In this document: piece by piece, positions 30,667-41,456 of the stretch | Layout of the letters: the number at the start of each line of letters is the position of its first letter | Position numbering within the stretch: the first letter of the stretch is position 1 | Origin: Shinella sp. UYSO24 | GTDB lineage: Bacteria; Pseudomonadota; Alphaproteobacteria; Rhizobiales; Rhizobiaceae | Direction of reading: 5' to 3' | DNA length: 64,000 bases | Assembly: GCA_902167985.1 (NCBI GenBank) | Contig: CABHNZ010000014.1 | Span: 1 to 64,000 of the forward strand | Program-made: the position numbers and the translations under genes | The notes under the pieces: model-generated | Told to the model about the DNA's origin: nothing | What the model saw: only the letters and a program-made list of their open reading frames with translations | Database searches by the model: none

Positions 30667-31448
30667 TGTCCAGGCATATGTTGAACGGCTACTGCCTTGT
30701 CATCTACGGCTTCCTGCTATTGCCCATTCTCGTGGTTGTCGGAGCTTCATTCAACGCAGGGGCATTCCTGACCTTCCCGCCGCAGGGGCTGTCTTTTCGA
30801 TGGTATGTCGTCTTCTTCCACAACGATGTCTTCTGGCGGGCCATTCGAACCTCGCTTTGGGTCGCGGCTGTTTCTACCTTGATTTCCGGCGTGATCGGAA
30901 CGATGGCGGCCATGTTCTACGTGCAGCATGCGGGGCGCTGGAAGGAAAGCGTGCGGCTCGCAATGCTGTTACCGCTGCTCTTGCCCGAAGTTTTGACTGC
31001 GATATCGCTTTTGTTTTTCGTCTACGCCATAGGCATTGGTACGACGACGATGGCGGGCATGCTGGTCGGGCATGTCCTCATGACGTTACCCTTCGTCTTC
31101 ATCAACGTATCTGCGGCGATGGAAGCCTATGAGCCTTCCTGGAGCCTTGCGGCGCGCAGCCTCGGTGCGGGACCGTTCACGCGCTTCAGGCGGATCATGC
31201 TGCCGCTGATCAAGCCCGGTGTCATCGGCGGCTGCCTCTTTGCGTTCATCATCTCGTTCGACCTTTTCACCATCTCATTCATGCTGAAGAATGTCGGAAC
31301 GGCGACATTGCCCATCCAGATCTATGACTATCTGAGGACGAATTTTACCCCCGAGGCTGCTGCCGTCTCCACGATGTCGATCGTGCTGACAGTGATTGTC
31401 GTGGTGGTTTCAGAGAAACTGTTCGGCCTGCGCATTCACCGCTTCTGA
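30666..31448 (+). CDS. Polyamine-type ABC permease (PotC-like)
   Basis: 260 residues starting at MSRHMLNGY, whose ATG overlaps the PotB-like TGA. An upstream in-frame start inside the previous gene is rejected. The EAA loop is EPSWSLAARSLGAGPFTRFRRIMLPLIKPGV. It ends the plus-strand operon that began with the FAD oxidase at 20704. Confidence 0.94.
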   Translation: MSRHMLNGYCLVIYGFLLLPILVVVGASFNAGAFLTFPPQGLSFRWYVVFFHNDVFWRAIRTSLWVAAVSTLISGVIGTMAAMFYVQHAGRWKESVRLAMLLPLLLPEVLTAISLLFFVYAIGIGTTTMAGMLVGHVLMTLPFVFINVSAAMEAYEPSWSLAARSLGAGPFTRFRRIMLPLIKPGVIGGCLFAFIISFDLFTISFMLKNVGTATLPIQIYDYLRTNFTPEAAAVSTMSIVLTVIVVVVSEKLFGLRIHRF

Positions 31449-31480
31449 ATTGGCTTTTCCTTTGGCTATATTGATGCACG

Positions 31481-31510
31481 GGCCCGCCGCTCAAGAGAGC
31501 AGGCGGGTCG
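31481..31510. terminator. GC-rich hairpin between convergent genes
   Basis: GGCCCGCC pairs with GGCGGGTC around GCTCAAGAGAGCA, itself a small inverted repeat. It lies between two convergent transcription units (permease stop 31448, dehydrogenase stop 31532), where a bidirectional terminator is expected. Confidence 0.45.
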
Positions 31511-31531
31511 GCCAAAGGTTTTGCTGGTCCG

Positions 31532-32649
31532 TTAAGTGCGACTGCGCCTTCCTTCCATGTCTTCGGCCAGGGCACTGGCAGTCCATATGCAGTCAGCAAT
31601 GAGTTCTGCCGTCAACGTAACCGGCGTCGAGTGAATGACATTGCTCGGCTGCATGGCGAGCTGGCCGACCTTGGTGAGGTCGCTTTCGATACCTGTGCAA
31701 GCCCAAGCCCTGCAAGCGTCACCGGCAGGCCGACGTCGAGGCAGAAGTTGATCGCTTCGCGTAGCTCTTCGGGCTGTCTGTTTTCGAGAACCAGGAGGCA
31801 GATCACGCCGAACGCCACTTTCTCGCCGTGGAAATAGTGATGCGTCGGTTCCAGCGCGGTCAGTGCATCGTGGATCCCGTGGGCTGCGGAAACGCCGCAG
31901 TTTTCGAAACCCAATCCGCTCAGCAGTGTGTTGGCCTCGATGATGTTTTCGACGGCAGGCGTCAGTTTGCCGCCGCGTGCCGCCTGATAGGCGGCTCTGC
32001 CGTCACGCATCAGCGTCTCATGGCAGGCGCGTGCAATCTGTGCGCCGCCGATTGAGGCGGAATAGCCGTCGCCGATGTAATTGTTCGAACGGGATTCCAG
32101 GTTCGAGCGCGCCTCGTACCATGTCGAGAGAGCATCGCCCATGCCGGAGACGAGAAAACGCGCCGGCGCCTGGACGATCAGGGCGCTATCGACCAGCACC
32201 ATATCAGGGTTGCGGCCGCAGCGGACGACGCGGTCATAGACACCCTCTGCCGAATAGATGACACCGATCGAACTCGTTGGCGAATCCGTTGATGCGATGG
32301 TTGGAACGGTGACGATGCGTGCGCCGAGATTGAAGGCGGTAATCTTGGCGGTATCAAGCGCCTTGCCCCCGCCAATGCCGATTGCGACGCCGGCACCGAT
32401 TGCTCGCCCCTCATCGATGCAGCGGGAGACTTCGGCATCGGTCGATTCACCGCCAAAGCGGATGAAGCGGCTTTCGATATCCTTGTCCCGGAATGCCTTT
32501 TCGATTGTCGGTCGCAATGTTTCCCAGAAGAAACCGTCGATGATGATCAGTGCCGATTTGGAAAGGGGCTCCACGTAATGCGCCAGATCCGCCAGCACGC
32601 CAGGGCCCTGAACATAGCGGAGCGGGCCGCCATAACCACGTTGTGTCAT
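31532..32649 (-). CDS. Glycerol dehydrogenase-like iron/zinc alcohol dehydrogenase (GldA family), frameshifted
   Basis: About 373 residues. The NAD-binding region is GIGGGKALDTAK (about residue 95), with PTIASTDSPTSS. The metal ligands are an Asp in the GDALSTW region, His in SAAHGIHDAL and His in FHGEKVAFG. The final 53 residues (GIESDLTKVGQLAMQPSNVI and onward to TAA at 31532) lie in another frame, joined by one G near 31691. It is the last gene of the minus-strand operon with SDR, GMC and UxaA genes, and may reduce the short aldehyde or ketol released by the pathway. Confidence 0.87.
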
Positions 32650-32680
32650 CTGTCTTGTCCTTGAATGTGCTGCTGACGGT

Positions 32681-33475
32681 TCAGCGCAGGGTCAGGCCAC
32701 CATCGACGGTGACGATTTCGCCGGTGGTGAAACTGGAGGCGCCGCTTGCAAGGTAGATCGTGACGCCGGCAAGTTCCTCGACCGTGCCGATGCGGTTTTG
32801 CACGGCTCCCTTCGCCCAATGCTCGCTGACGACGGTCGGATGTTCCTTGAGAACCTCGTCCGTCAGTTCGGTCATGATATATCCGGGTGCGATCGCATTG
32901 ACACGGATCCCATGCTCGGCCCATTCCGTCGCCAGGCATTTCGTCAGCATATGGACGCCGGCCTTGGACACATTATAGGCGGCATGACGGAACGGCCAGT
33001 TGACGATCCGGCCCGACATCGAGCCGATATTGATGATCGAGCCGCTCTTCTGCTTGATCATCTGTCGGCCGACGGCCTGCGACGTCAGGAAAACGCCATC
33101 CAGGTTGACGGCCATGGTCTGCCGCCAGCTATCGAGTGTGCAATCCTCCGCATTTGCGGGCAGCACGATGCCGGCATTGTTGACCAGAATATCAATGCGG
33201 CCCCAGCGATCGACGACAGTCTGGACCATGCGCTTCACGTCGTCTTCGTCGGCCACGTCCGCCTTGATGGCAAAGCTGTCCACGCCGGATACCTTGAGTT
33301 CGTCGACCAGCGTCTCAGCGCGATCCATGGACGATTTCACGACGATGGCAACATCCGCGCCATGGGCCGCCAGCGCTTCCGCCAAGCCTTTGCCGATACC
33401 GCGCGAGCCGCCTGTGACGATCGCCTTACGGCCCTTCAGATTGAATATGTCGCGATAAGTCTTCGTGCCGCTCAT
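32681..33475 (-). CDS. Short-chain dehydrogenase/reductase (SDR, FabG-like)
   Basis: 264 residues, intact classical SDR. The NAD(P) site is VTGGSRGIGKGLAEAL, followed by NNAG, catalytic Ser in INIGSMSG and YNVSK (Tyr/Lys pair at about residues 168-172), and C-terminal GEIVTVDGG. A FabG-like SDR is the L-fucose dehydrogenase (FucX) of the Campylobacter jejuni fuc locus. By analogy this gene could oxidise the sugar or its 2-keto-3-deoxy acid. The specificity is inferred only. Confidence 0.9.
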   Translation of the reverse strand: MSGTKTYRDIFNLKGRKAIVTGGSRGIGKGLAEALAAHGADVAIVVKSSMDRAETLVDELKVSGVDSFAIKADVADEDDVKRMVQTVVDRWGRIDILVNNAGIVLPANAEDCTLDSWRQTMAVNLDGVFLTSQAVGRQMIKQKSGSIINIGSMSGRIVNWPFRHAAYNVSKAGVHMLTKCLATEWAEHGIRVNAIAPGYIMTELTDEVLKEHPTVVSEHWAKGAVQNRIGTVEELAGVTIYLASGASSFTTGEIVTVDGGLTLR

Positions 33476-33529
33476 AGGCGACGTCCTCCCGTTGATATGA
33501 AAATGATCGGTGCCTCCACACCGGATGGC

Positions 33530-35094
33530 TCAGGCGGCCGATGTCGTGGTCGTGGCGGGCGTCTCTCTCGTCGCCTCGCCCCACCGGCCGAGAATGTGTT
33601 CTGCCGTTCGCATCGCCTGCGCGACGATTGTTAGCGACGGATTGAGTGCCGTCGATGAAGGAAGGAAAGATGCATCGACGACGTAGAGGTTGTCGACGTC
33701 CCAGACCTTGCAGTTGGGATCGAGGACCGACGTGGCCGGATCGTTGCCGAAACGGGCAGTGCCGCACTGATGCATGGAAACCTTGATATCCATCTTGTTG
33801 GTGATGATGAGCGGATAGCCGAGCCAGCGCATGTGCCGGCTCCAGACCTGTACCAGTTCACTATGGGATTTGAGATTGTTGGCCGTGTAGCTCAGGCGGA
33901 TCTTTCCGTCGGGATCGAGCGTCACCCGGTTGTTGGGGTCCGGCAGATCTTCCGACATGATCCACCAGTCGACGCTGCGATCGGCAAACGTCGACATCAG
34001 CCATTCGGGCGCCAGCGGGCATTGGCCGTCAGCATGCCACCCTGCAGTTTTCCAAGCCCCTGGACATTGCCGAGCGGGTAAGGCTTCTCGCTGTTGGCGA
34101 GATAGTAGTCATTAATCGCCAGCGATTTCTGGAAGGTGACGCGGTTTTTGCGAAACGGCGAGATGGCCATCATTGCCGTGTTGTTGTGCGCCATGTAATT
34201 GCGGCCGAGCTGGTCGGACGTGTTGTTGCCGATGCCATTTTTGTGGGCGCCATTGGCGGAACGAAGAAGCAGCGCTGACGAATTGATCGCGCCCGCGCTG
34301 GAGATGAACAGGTCAGCAGCAATCGTGCGCTTTTCGCCCTTGTGGGTGATCTCGACGCCGGTAACGCGTTTGCCTGAAGGGTCCGTGAGGATCCGGTGAA
34401 CGAAGGTTTCGGTTATGAGATCGATATCGCCTTTGGCGAGGGCCGGATTGACGAGCCTCACTTCGGCATCGCCCTTGGCGCCGAGCTTGCAGGCAAAGCC
34501 ATCGCAGGTGCGACAGCGGATGCAGCTGCCACCCTGATGGTAGTCGATCGCGATCGGCAGCGGAAACGGCCGAAGGCCCTTTTCGCGAAGTTTTTTGTCG
34601 AAGATGGCGATTTCAGGTTCGTGACCGATTGCAGGGTAAGGCATCGGGCCGGAGCGTGGCGGCTCCGTCGGATCCATGCCTGCCGTCCCATGTGTGCCCA
34701 TCAGCCGCTCGGCAATATCGTAATAGGGCGCGAACTGCGCATAGGAAACGGGCCAGGCGGGGGCGAGACCATCCTCGTGTATCAGGTCTTCGAAATCCTC
34801 GGCGCGGAACCGCAGGGTTGCCGCACCGAAGAACTTGCTGTTGCCACCGACATAGTAATAGGTGCTTGGGTTGAAGTCCTTCCCGTCGCGGTCGCGCCAG
34901 GTTTCCTTCGTTGCATATTTCTTCGTGTGGAAGACGGCATCAACGCTCCAATTATCGGCTTCGCGTGGCAGTCTCGGCCCGCGCTCGATCATCAGAATGC
35001 TGCGACCGCGGCCCGCAAGCTGGTTTGCCATCGCTCCGCCGCCGACACCTGCGCCGATGATGACGACATCGTAAAAATCCTTGATCGTGCTCAT
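33530..35094 (-). CDS. GMC-family FAD oxidoreductase, frameshifted
   Basis: About 522 residues. The FAD Rossmann motif is VVIIGAGVGGGAMANQLAGRG (about residues 8-28). The C-terminal GMC domain has HQCGTARFGNDP with the catalytic His candidate, and SSTALNPSLTIVAQAMRTAEHI. A cysteine-rich insert CIRCRTCDGFACKLGAK lies in the middle. The two halves are joined by one G near 34012. ATG at 35094 lies 6 nt after GGAGG. It is probably a membrane- or quinone-linked polyol/sugar dehydrogenase, and belongs to the minus operon between SDR and UxaA. Confidence 0.87.
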
Positions 35095-35146
35095 TTTCAT
35101 CCTCCCGGTAGCGCGCCCATCCCGCACGCCACGATAAGTCTCAGTG

Positions 35147-36684
35147 TTACATGACGGCCCCGACCTGCCAGGGGACGAATTCATTGTCGCCGTAATCGAA
35201 GGTTTCGCTGGCGGTTTTCTTGCCGGACGCGGTGTCGAGAATGATCTGGAAGATCCGTTCGCCCGCCTGTTCCACGGTCTCGTCGCCGGTGACGACGGTT
35301 CCGCAATTGATATCCATGTCCTCGCTCATTCGCTCGAACATGGGGGTATTGGTTGACAGTTTCAGCGATGGTGCAGGCTTGAAGCCGGATACCGAGCCAC
35401 GGCCTGTCGTGAAGCAGATGATGTTGCAGCCACCGGCCACCTGACCAGTCACCGCCACGGGATCGTAACCGGGCGTGTCCATGAAGACGAAGCCCGGTTC
35501 TCTGATCTTCTCGGCATATTCGTAGACGGCGTTAAGGCGAGACGTGCCGCCCTTGGCGACTGCACCGAGGGATTTTTCGAGGATCGTCGTCAGCCCGCCC
35601 GCCTTGTTGCCATGCGAGGGATTGTTGTTGAGCTCGGCATTGCCGCGTTCGGCATAATCCTGCCACCAGGCGATACGCTGAAGAAGTTTTTCAGCAACGG
35701 CGGGTGAAGCGGCTCGACGCGTCAGAAGATGCTCGGCGCCGTAGATTTCGGGCGTTTCGGCGAGACAGGTCGTCCCGCCGTGGCGGATCAAAAGATCAGA
35801 TGCGTAGCCGAGCGCGGGTTGGCCGAAATCCCGGAATAGCCATCGGAGCCGCCACATTCGAGCGCCAGCTTGAGGAGCGATGCAGGCTGTGGGGTCCGCG
35901 TGATCGCATTGACGGACGGCAGCATGGCATCGATCGCCGCGATACCCTCCTCGATCGTGCGCCTTGTGCCGCCGGTCGCCTGGATCGTCATCGTGCGGAA
36001 CCGGTCGCCTTCCGCCAGTCCGTGCGCCGCAAGAATCGCGGGGATCTGGTTTGTCTCGCAGCCAAGCCCGATCATCACCACGCCGCCGACATTCGGATGC
36101 GTCGCATAACCTGCAAGCGTGCGGGTGAGAAAGGCATAGCCTTCCGTTCTGGTGTTGATGGCGCAGCCGCCGGCATGGGTCAGCGCGATAATGCCATCGA
36201 CATTGGGGTACTGATCAAGGCGGCCCGGTGTGGAAAAATGCGCCGCCACGGCCTTCGACACGGTAGCAGAACAGTTTACCGATGAAATGATGGCGATATA
36301 GTTGCGCGTGCCTGCCGCTCCGTCCGGCCTGGCATAGCCCATGAAGGTGGCGCGCCGGGATGCCGGTACGAAATCCGGCTCATGGGCATCGACGCAGAAT
36401 TCATGGGACAGTTCGACATCGCCCATGGCCATGTTGTGGGTATGGACATGCTCGCCGACGGCGATATCGCGGCTCGCAAAACCGATGACCTGACCGTATT
36501 TGACGACCGGTTCGCCGGTCTTCAGGGGGGCGATTGCCACCTTGTGGCCCTGGGTGATCCGATCAGACAGGCGAGCCCCGCCAAGTTCGGGAAACGGCGC
36601 GGGATCAAGCGATATCCGGGCGATCGCAACATTGTCGCGCCCGTTGAGGCGCAGCAATGGCGAGTTGGTACTATAGGCTGTCAT
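35147..36684 (-). CDS. UxaA-type sugar-acid dehydratase (altronate/fuconate dehydratase family), frameshifted
   Basis: About 512 residues. An N-terminal SAF domain (residues 10-95, with EHVHTHNMAMG) is followed by the UxaA catalytic region containing GTRNYIAIISSVNCSATVSKAV, TGGTRRTIEEGIAAI and NNNPSHGNKAGGLTTILEKSLG. One C near 35817 joins the frames. Members dehydrate sugar acids such as altronate or galactarate to 2-keto-3-deoxy acids. In the C. jejuni fuc locus UxaA-like genes accompany fuconate use, and the neighbouring FucU and lactonase genes make a fuconate-type substrate likely here. Its start lies next to the GntR stop (TGACATG). Confidence 0.88.
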
Positions 36685-36685
36685 G

Positions 36686-37357
36686 TCAGCCGTCCTTCCT
36701 CTCAAACAGCGAGATTTTGTCCTCGTACATGTTCGCCATGACCGTGAACGACGAATCGAGGTGAATGCGCATTGCCAGCTCGGCCTGATCGGCGCTGCGG
36801 TTCTTCAGGGCTCGCACGATTGCCTCATGCTGGTCGGTGACCATCGCGAGATGTCCGGGTACCGGCGCGCTGAGCTGGCGCATGCGGTCCAGATGAACCT
36901 TGGCCAGCGTGATGAATTTCCAGATGCGCGGATAGCCGCTGATCGCCGCGATCTTGCCATGCAGTGCGTCATCGGCATCGAGATACTGTTCCAGCGTATT
37001 CCGCGCGAGCAGCACACGCATGTCGGCAATGATGCTATCGAGATCCGCAATGTCGGCGTCGGTGATCTGGCTCGCGGCCTTGCGGACGCTTTCGATTTCA
37101 AGCGCTCGTCGGATGACGAAGCCTTCTTCGGCCACCGTGAAAGAGATGCGACTGACGTAGGTTCCCGAATGCGGGAAAATGTCGACCAGCCCCTCGTCGG
37201 CAAGCTTCTGCAGCGCTTCGCGAACCGGCGTTCGTGATACGCCGAATTCGGCACAAAGATCCTTTTCCGAGATGACGGCACCAGGCGGCATTTCCAGGTG
37301 AACAACCGCCTGTCGCAGCTTCCCATATATCAATTCAGCTTTAGGAATTGGCTTCAT
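36686..37357 (-). CDS. GntR-family regulator (FadR/FCD subfamily) of the sugar locus
   Basis: 223 residues. The winged helix is ISEKDLCAEFGVSRTPVREALQKLADEGLVDIFPHSGTYVS (in two parts, residues 29-70). The FCD domain has DDALHGKIAAISGY and DQHEAIVRALKNRS. It is the first gene of the minus-strand arm and faces the plus-strand arm across a 309-bp promoter region, the standard arrangement for a regulator controlling both arms. Confidence 0.93.
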   Translation of the reverse strand: MKPIPKAELIYGKLRQAVVHLEMPPGAVISEKDLCAEFGVSRTPVREALQKLADEGLVDIFPHSGTYVSRISFTVAEEGFVIRRALEIESVRKAASQITDADIADLDSIIADMRVLLARNTLEQYLDADDALHGKIAAISGYPRIWKFITLAKVHLDRMRQLSAPVPGHLAMVTDQHEAIVRALKNRSADQAELAMRIHLDSSFTVMANMYEDKISLFERKDG

Positions 37358-37666
37358 TTTCTCACGAGACTCTCGTTATGCGATCATAAAATGCTGAAAA
37401 ACGGAGAAAATTCAAGTTTGATAATTTCCGTTGACAGCAGTTCCTCCATCTGCCTTTATGTAACTCATATATTAGTTGGCGGCGCAAGCGAAAAGTTTGC
37501 CGTCTCCGACGGAGGAGGAAAACCAGCAGTCGGGAGCCTGCTGGTCATCCACAAAAGTGAAAACCGAAGAGGCGAAAGCCACTACCTGAATGCACGGAAT
37601 GCGGTCTCTGCCGCATGTCCGTGAGGGTGGTGCTTTGCCGGTCGATCAGAATGGTGGCAAGGACAG
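37358..37666. promoter_or_regulatory. Divergent promoter region between the two arms of the sugar locus
   Basis: 309 bp, locally AT-rich (37375-37480), with no gene. It must contain the promoters for the GntR-uxaA arm and the alcohol dehydrogenase-transporter arm. I could not pick out a convincing palindromic operator by eye. Confidence 0.5.
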
Positions 37667-38779
37667 ATGGCGACGATCAATTATCTCACCCGCATCGAAT
37701 TCGACGAAGGCTCCATTGCGCGCCTGCCGGCCCTGCTGGCTGAGCTCGGCGTGAAGCGGCCGCTGATCGCAACCGATAAGGGCCTCGTCTCGACGGGGCT
37801 GGTCGGCCGGGTCCTCACATTCTTCGCGGAGCCGCCGGTCGTCTTCGACGGAACCCCTGCCAATCCGACCGAAGAGGCGGTAGAGGCAGCGCATGCGCTT
37901 TATGTGTCGGCCGGATGCGATGGGATCGTTGGTCTTGGCGGTGGTTCGTCGCTCGATCTGGCAAAGGCCGTACGCCTGCTCTCCGGCCACGAGGGGCCGC
38001 TTGCACAATATACGGCGGTCGAGGGCGGCGCGGCCCGCATTCATGGTCGCATTTGTCCGATGATCGCGGTCCCGACGACATCGGGAACCGGTTCGGAAGT
38101 GGGACGCGCTGCCGTGATCATCACGGCGGAAGGCCGCAAGCTCGGTATTCTGAGCGGCCATATGCTGCCGAGCATTGCACTCTGCGACCCTGAACTGACC
38201 TACGGCCTGCCGCCATTCCTTACGGCTGCGACCGGCATGGACGCCCTGTCCCACTGCCTTGAGACCTATATGGGGCCGTCCGTTAATCCGCCGGCCGATG
38301 CCATCGCGCTCGATGGTCTGAAGCGGGGCTTTCCGGCGCTCAAGGCCGCGCTGAAAAATGGCGAGGACCGTGATGCGCGCTGGAACATGATGATGGCGGC
38401 GCTTGAAGGCGCAATGGCGTTCCAGAAGGGGCTTGGCGCCGTCCATGCGCTCACCCACCCGCTCGGTGCCATCCGCGAACTCAACCTGCATCACGGCACG
38501 CTGAATGCCGTCCTGATGCCTGCCGTCCTGCGGTTCAATCGGTCCGCGATCGGCGGCAAGTGGGATGTGATGGCCGATATCCTCGGTGGAGAGCCCGATC
38601 AGGTTATCGAAACGCTCAACCGCGAGATCGGCATGCCGAGCGGCTTGACGGCAATGGGCGTCACCGAGGCGATGATGGAGAAAGTGTCGGGAGAGGCGCT
38701 GAAGGACCATTGCCATGCCACCAATCCGCGTCTGGCGACGCGTGAGGACTATCTGGAGATACTCCACCAGTCCCGTTGA
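37667..38779 (+). CDS. Iron-containing alcohol dehydrogenase (type III)
   Basis: 370 residues, intact. NAD-binding GLGGGSSLDLAKAVRLL (about residue 90), PTTSGTGSEVGR, and the iron site in GMDALSHCLE, GAVHALTHPLG and LHHGTLNAVLMP. It is family-normal in length. A FucO-like lactaldehyde reductase or a sugar-derived alcohol dehydrogenase role would fit the locus, but the specificity is not readable. It is the first gene of a 13-gene plus-strand array. Confidence 0.9.
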   Translation: MATINYLTRIEFDEGSIARLPALLAELGVKRPLIATDKGLVSTGLVGRVLTFFAEPPVVFDGTPANPTEEAVEAAHALYVSAGCDGIVGLGGGSSLDLAKAVRLLSGHEGPLAQYTAVEGGAARIHGRICPMIAVPTTSGTGSEVGRAAVIITAEGRKLGILSGHMLPSIALCDPELTYGLPPFLTAATGMDALSHCLETYMGPSVNPPADAIALDGLKRGFPALKAALKNGEDRDARWNMMMAALEGAMAFQKGLGAVHALTHPLGAIRELNLHHGTLNAVLMPAVLRFNRSAIGGKWDVMADILGGEPDQVIETLNREIGMPSGLTAMGVTEAMMEKVSGEALKDHCHATNPRLATREDYLEILHQSR

Positions 38780-38840
38780 CGAGGCGGTGGAGGAGGAGAA
38801 ACGGCCGGGCCATTCCGGCCAGTCACACTGGGAGGTGTCA

Positions 38841-39880
38841 ATGTCTGATAATGAGATCGGTACGAAGGATCGGGAGAGCTTTCTGTCCGGTATGAAGCTC
38901 ACCCGGCGCGGGGTTTTGAGTGCCGGCGCCGCGATGACGGTCGCCGCAGCCCTCAACCGGCCGAATTTCGCCTATGCACAGGATCTGAAATTCTGTGCCT
39001 CGCTCGGCTGGACCGTCTGGGAATCCGGCCGCCATATCGTCAATGGCTACAAGGATGCGATTGCCCGCCTTGGCGGTACCCTGACGATTGCCGATGCCAA
39101 TTACGATATCAAGAAGCAGGCAGACCAGATCGCCGCCTTCGTCGCTTCCAAGCCGGCCGCAATCTTCATCACGCCGGCCGATTCCGCCGCGATTTCGCCG
39201 GCCGTGCAGGCGGCAGTCGCATCCGGCATCCCGATTTCTGTGGCGACAGCTACGTGCCGAACACGACGGTGACATCGACGGCGATGTCGAACAATTTCGG
39301 CCTTGGCGCTGCCGGTGCCGAGTACATTGCCAAACGCCTCGACGGCAAGGGCAAGGTGGCACTCGTCAGTCTGCCTTCCAACGAGAGCTGGGATCAGCGC
39401 ACGCTCGGCGCACGTTCGGTCTTCACCCGCTTCCCGGATATCAAGATCGTCTCGGAAATCGCCTTCGCGCTCGGTGGAACGACGACGCCGCGTCAGGTGG
39501 TCGACAATATCCTGACCGCCAACCCGGAACTCGACGCAATCTGGTGTGCCTGGGATGGTGCGGCATCGGAGGGCACGCTTGCCATCCGTGCCGCCGGCCG
39601 CAAGGTGTTCATCACCGGCATCGATGGCGGCAAGCAGTCGTTCGAATATATCAAGGCCGGCTCGCCCTTCGCGCTCACCATGGCCCAGAGCTTCTATGAA
39701 ATGGCCTATATGAACGCCTTCTATGCCCATGAAGTGGTCGCCGGCCGCAAGGCGCCGCGCTTCGTCATCACGCCGTCCTACGCCGTCACGCAGGACAGCC
39801 TGAAGAGCCTGCCGGAAATCCCCGATACCTATGACAAGCCCGGCGAGGCGATCAAGCTCGGCTGGGCGCGAGCACTCTAA
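38841..39880 (+). CDS. CUT2 sugar ABC transporter substrate-binding protein (ribose/rhamnose type), frameshifted
   Basis: About 347 residues. A leader TRRGVLSAGAAMTVAAALNRPNFAYAQ is followed by a Peripla_BP_4 domain: LKFCASLGWTVWESGRHIVNG, QADQIAAFVASKPAAIFITPADSAAI, then, in the other frame, GDSYVPNTTVTSTAMSNN and LDAIWCAWDGAASEGTLAI. One T near 39238 restores continuity. Start at 38841 follows GGGAGGTGTCA. It is the first component of transporter 1 of the locus. Confidence 0.88.
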
Positions 39881-39900
39881 GCTGACGTCACGGCATTTTT

Positions 39901-39919
39901 GGGCCGGCATTGCCGGCCC
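39901..39919 (+). promoter_or_regulatory. Intercistronic hairpin after the binding-protein gene
   Basis: GGGCCGGC-ATT-GCCGGCCC is a perfect 8-bp stem with a 3-nt loop, 20 bp after the binding-protein stop and 30 bp before the ATPase start. Such stems commonly stabilise the upstream binding-protein message relative to the membrane components. Confidence 0.65.
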
Positions 39920-39948
39920 ATCCCATCACGATAGACAGGTATGAAACC

Positions 39949-41456
39949 ATGACGACCGTATTGAGCATGCGGCAGATCGAGAAGCGTTTCGGCGTCGTCA
40001 AGGCGCTCGATGGCGTGCATTTCGAACTCGAAGAGGGCGAGATCCATGCGCTTCTCGGCGTCAACGGCGCGGGCAAGTCGACCCTCATCAAGATTTTGTC
40101 GGGCGTCTACGCCAAGGATAGCGGTGTCATCGAGATCGCCGGGCAAGCGGTCGAACTGGGCAGCCCTGCGGCCGCGATTGCGCAAGGGATCGCCTCCGTT
40201 CAGCAGCATCCCGAACTGGTTAACGATTTCACCGGCGTCGAAAACATCTTCCTTGGAGAAGAAGCGGCAAAGCCGGGTCTCGGCGGGCGGATCAACCGCC
40301 GCTCCATGCGTCTTTCCGCACAAAAACTTCTCAAGCGCTTCCCGATCGAGATCGATCTTGATCGCCGCGTTGGTGAAATGCCGGCCGTCGACCGCGAAAT
40401 CGTCGCTGTTCTGCATGCCCTGCGACGGGACGATATTAGGATACTCATTCTGGACGAGCCGACCTCGACGCTGACGGAGCGCGAGAAGGCATCGCTTTTC
40501 CAGCTGATGCGGACGCTGAAATCCGCGGGTATCGCGATCATCTACATTACTCATCGTCTGGAAGAGGTGTTCGAGATCGCCGACCGCTTCACCGTTTTCC
40601 GCGGCGGCCGCAATGTCGCGACCTTTACCGCCCGAGCGGCGCGCGAGGAGGGCATTTCCATTCCCGAACTGATGCTGGACGAAAAGACCGGCGATATCTT
40701 TCCTCCCAGGGCCGGCGATGCGGGCGGTGAAGTGATGATGGAGGTGAGCGGGCTCGAAAAGAAGGGCCTGTTCGCCGACGTCAACTTCACACTCCGTCGC
40801 GGGGAAATTCTTGGCATATTCGGCCTTGTCGGTTCCGGTGTCGACGAATTGTCGAAGGCGCTGTTCGGCGTCATCAGGCCCGATGCCGGCGAGATCAGGA
40901 TCAGGGGAGAAGCGGCCAAGCTGCGCGATCCACATGATGCATTGAAACGCGGCATTTTCCTCGTGCCGGGCGACCGGCGCACCGAGGGCCTGACGCTCTC
41001 CAAGGACGTGGTCTTCAACACGGTTCTGGCGCATCTCGGCAAGGCGTCGTTCCTCGGGGGACTGTTGCGCTTCGGGCATAACCGCAAGGCAGCGGAAGAT
41101 CTTGCCCGGCGCGTCGCGCTGCAGCCGCCCAAGCTCGACCGGCCGGTCAGTGCCTTTTCCGGTGGCAATCAGCAGAAGATCGTCATCGCCAAGGGCCTCT
41201 ATCGCGATGCACAGATCTACATTTCGTCGAGCCGACCGTCGGCGTCGATATCGGCGCTCGTGCCACGCTTTACGCGCTGATGCGGGAATTGTCGCAAAAG
41301 GCGGGCGTGCTGGTCATCTCGTCGGATTGCGACGAGGTACATGGCGTCGCTGACAGGACGATCGCGCTCTACAAGGGCCGGCCGATCACGCAGGCCGATG
41401 CAGCACCAAGCCGGGACCAATTGCTTGCCGCCGGGATCATGGGAGTTCGGGCATGA
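39949..41456 (+). CDS. CUT2 sugar ABC transporter ATP-binding protein (two ABC domains), frameshifted
   Basis: About 502 residues. The first nucleotide-binding half has Walker A GVNGAGKST, a diverged signature region (GEMPAVDREIVAVLHAL instead of LSVGQ) and Walker B ILILDEPTSTL. The second half has GLVGSGVDELSKALFG, LVPGDRRTEGL and FSGGNQQKIVIAKGL. The last 75 residues, starting at VEPTVGVDIGARATL, are in a different frame, joined by one T near 41222. It overlaps the next permease by 4 nt. Two-domain architecture is standard for RbsA-type proteins. Confidence 0.88.
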
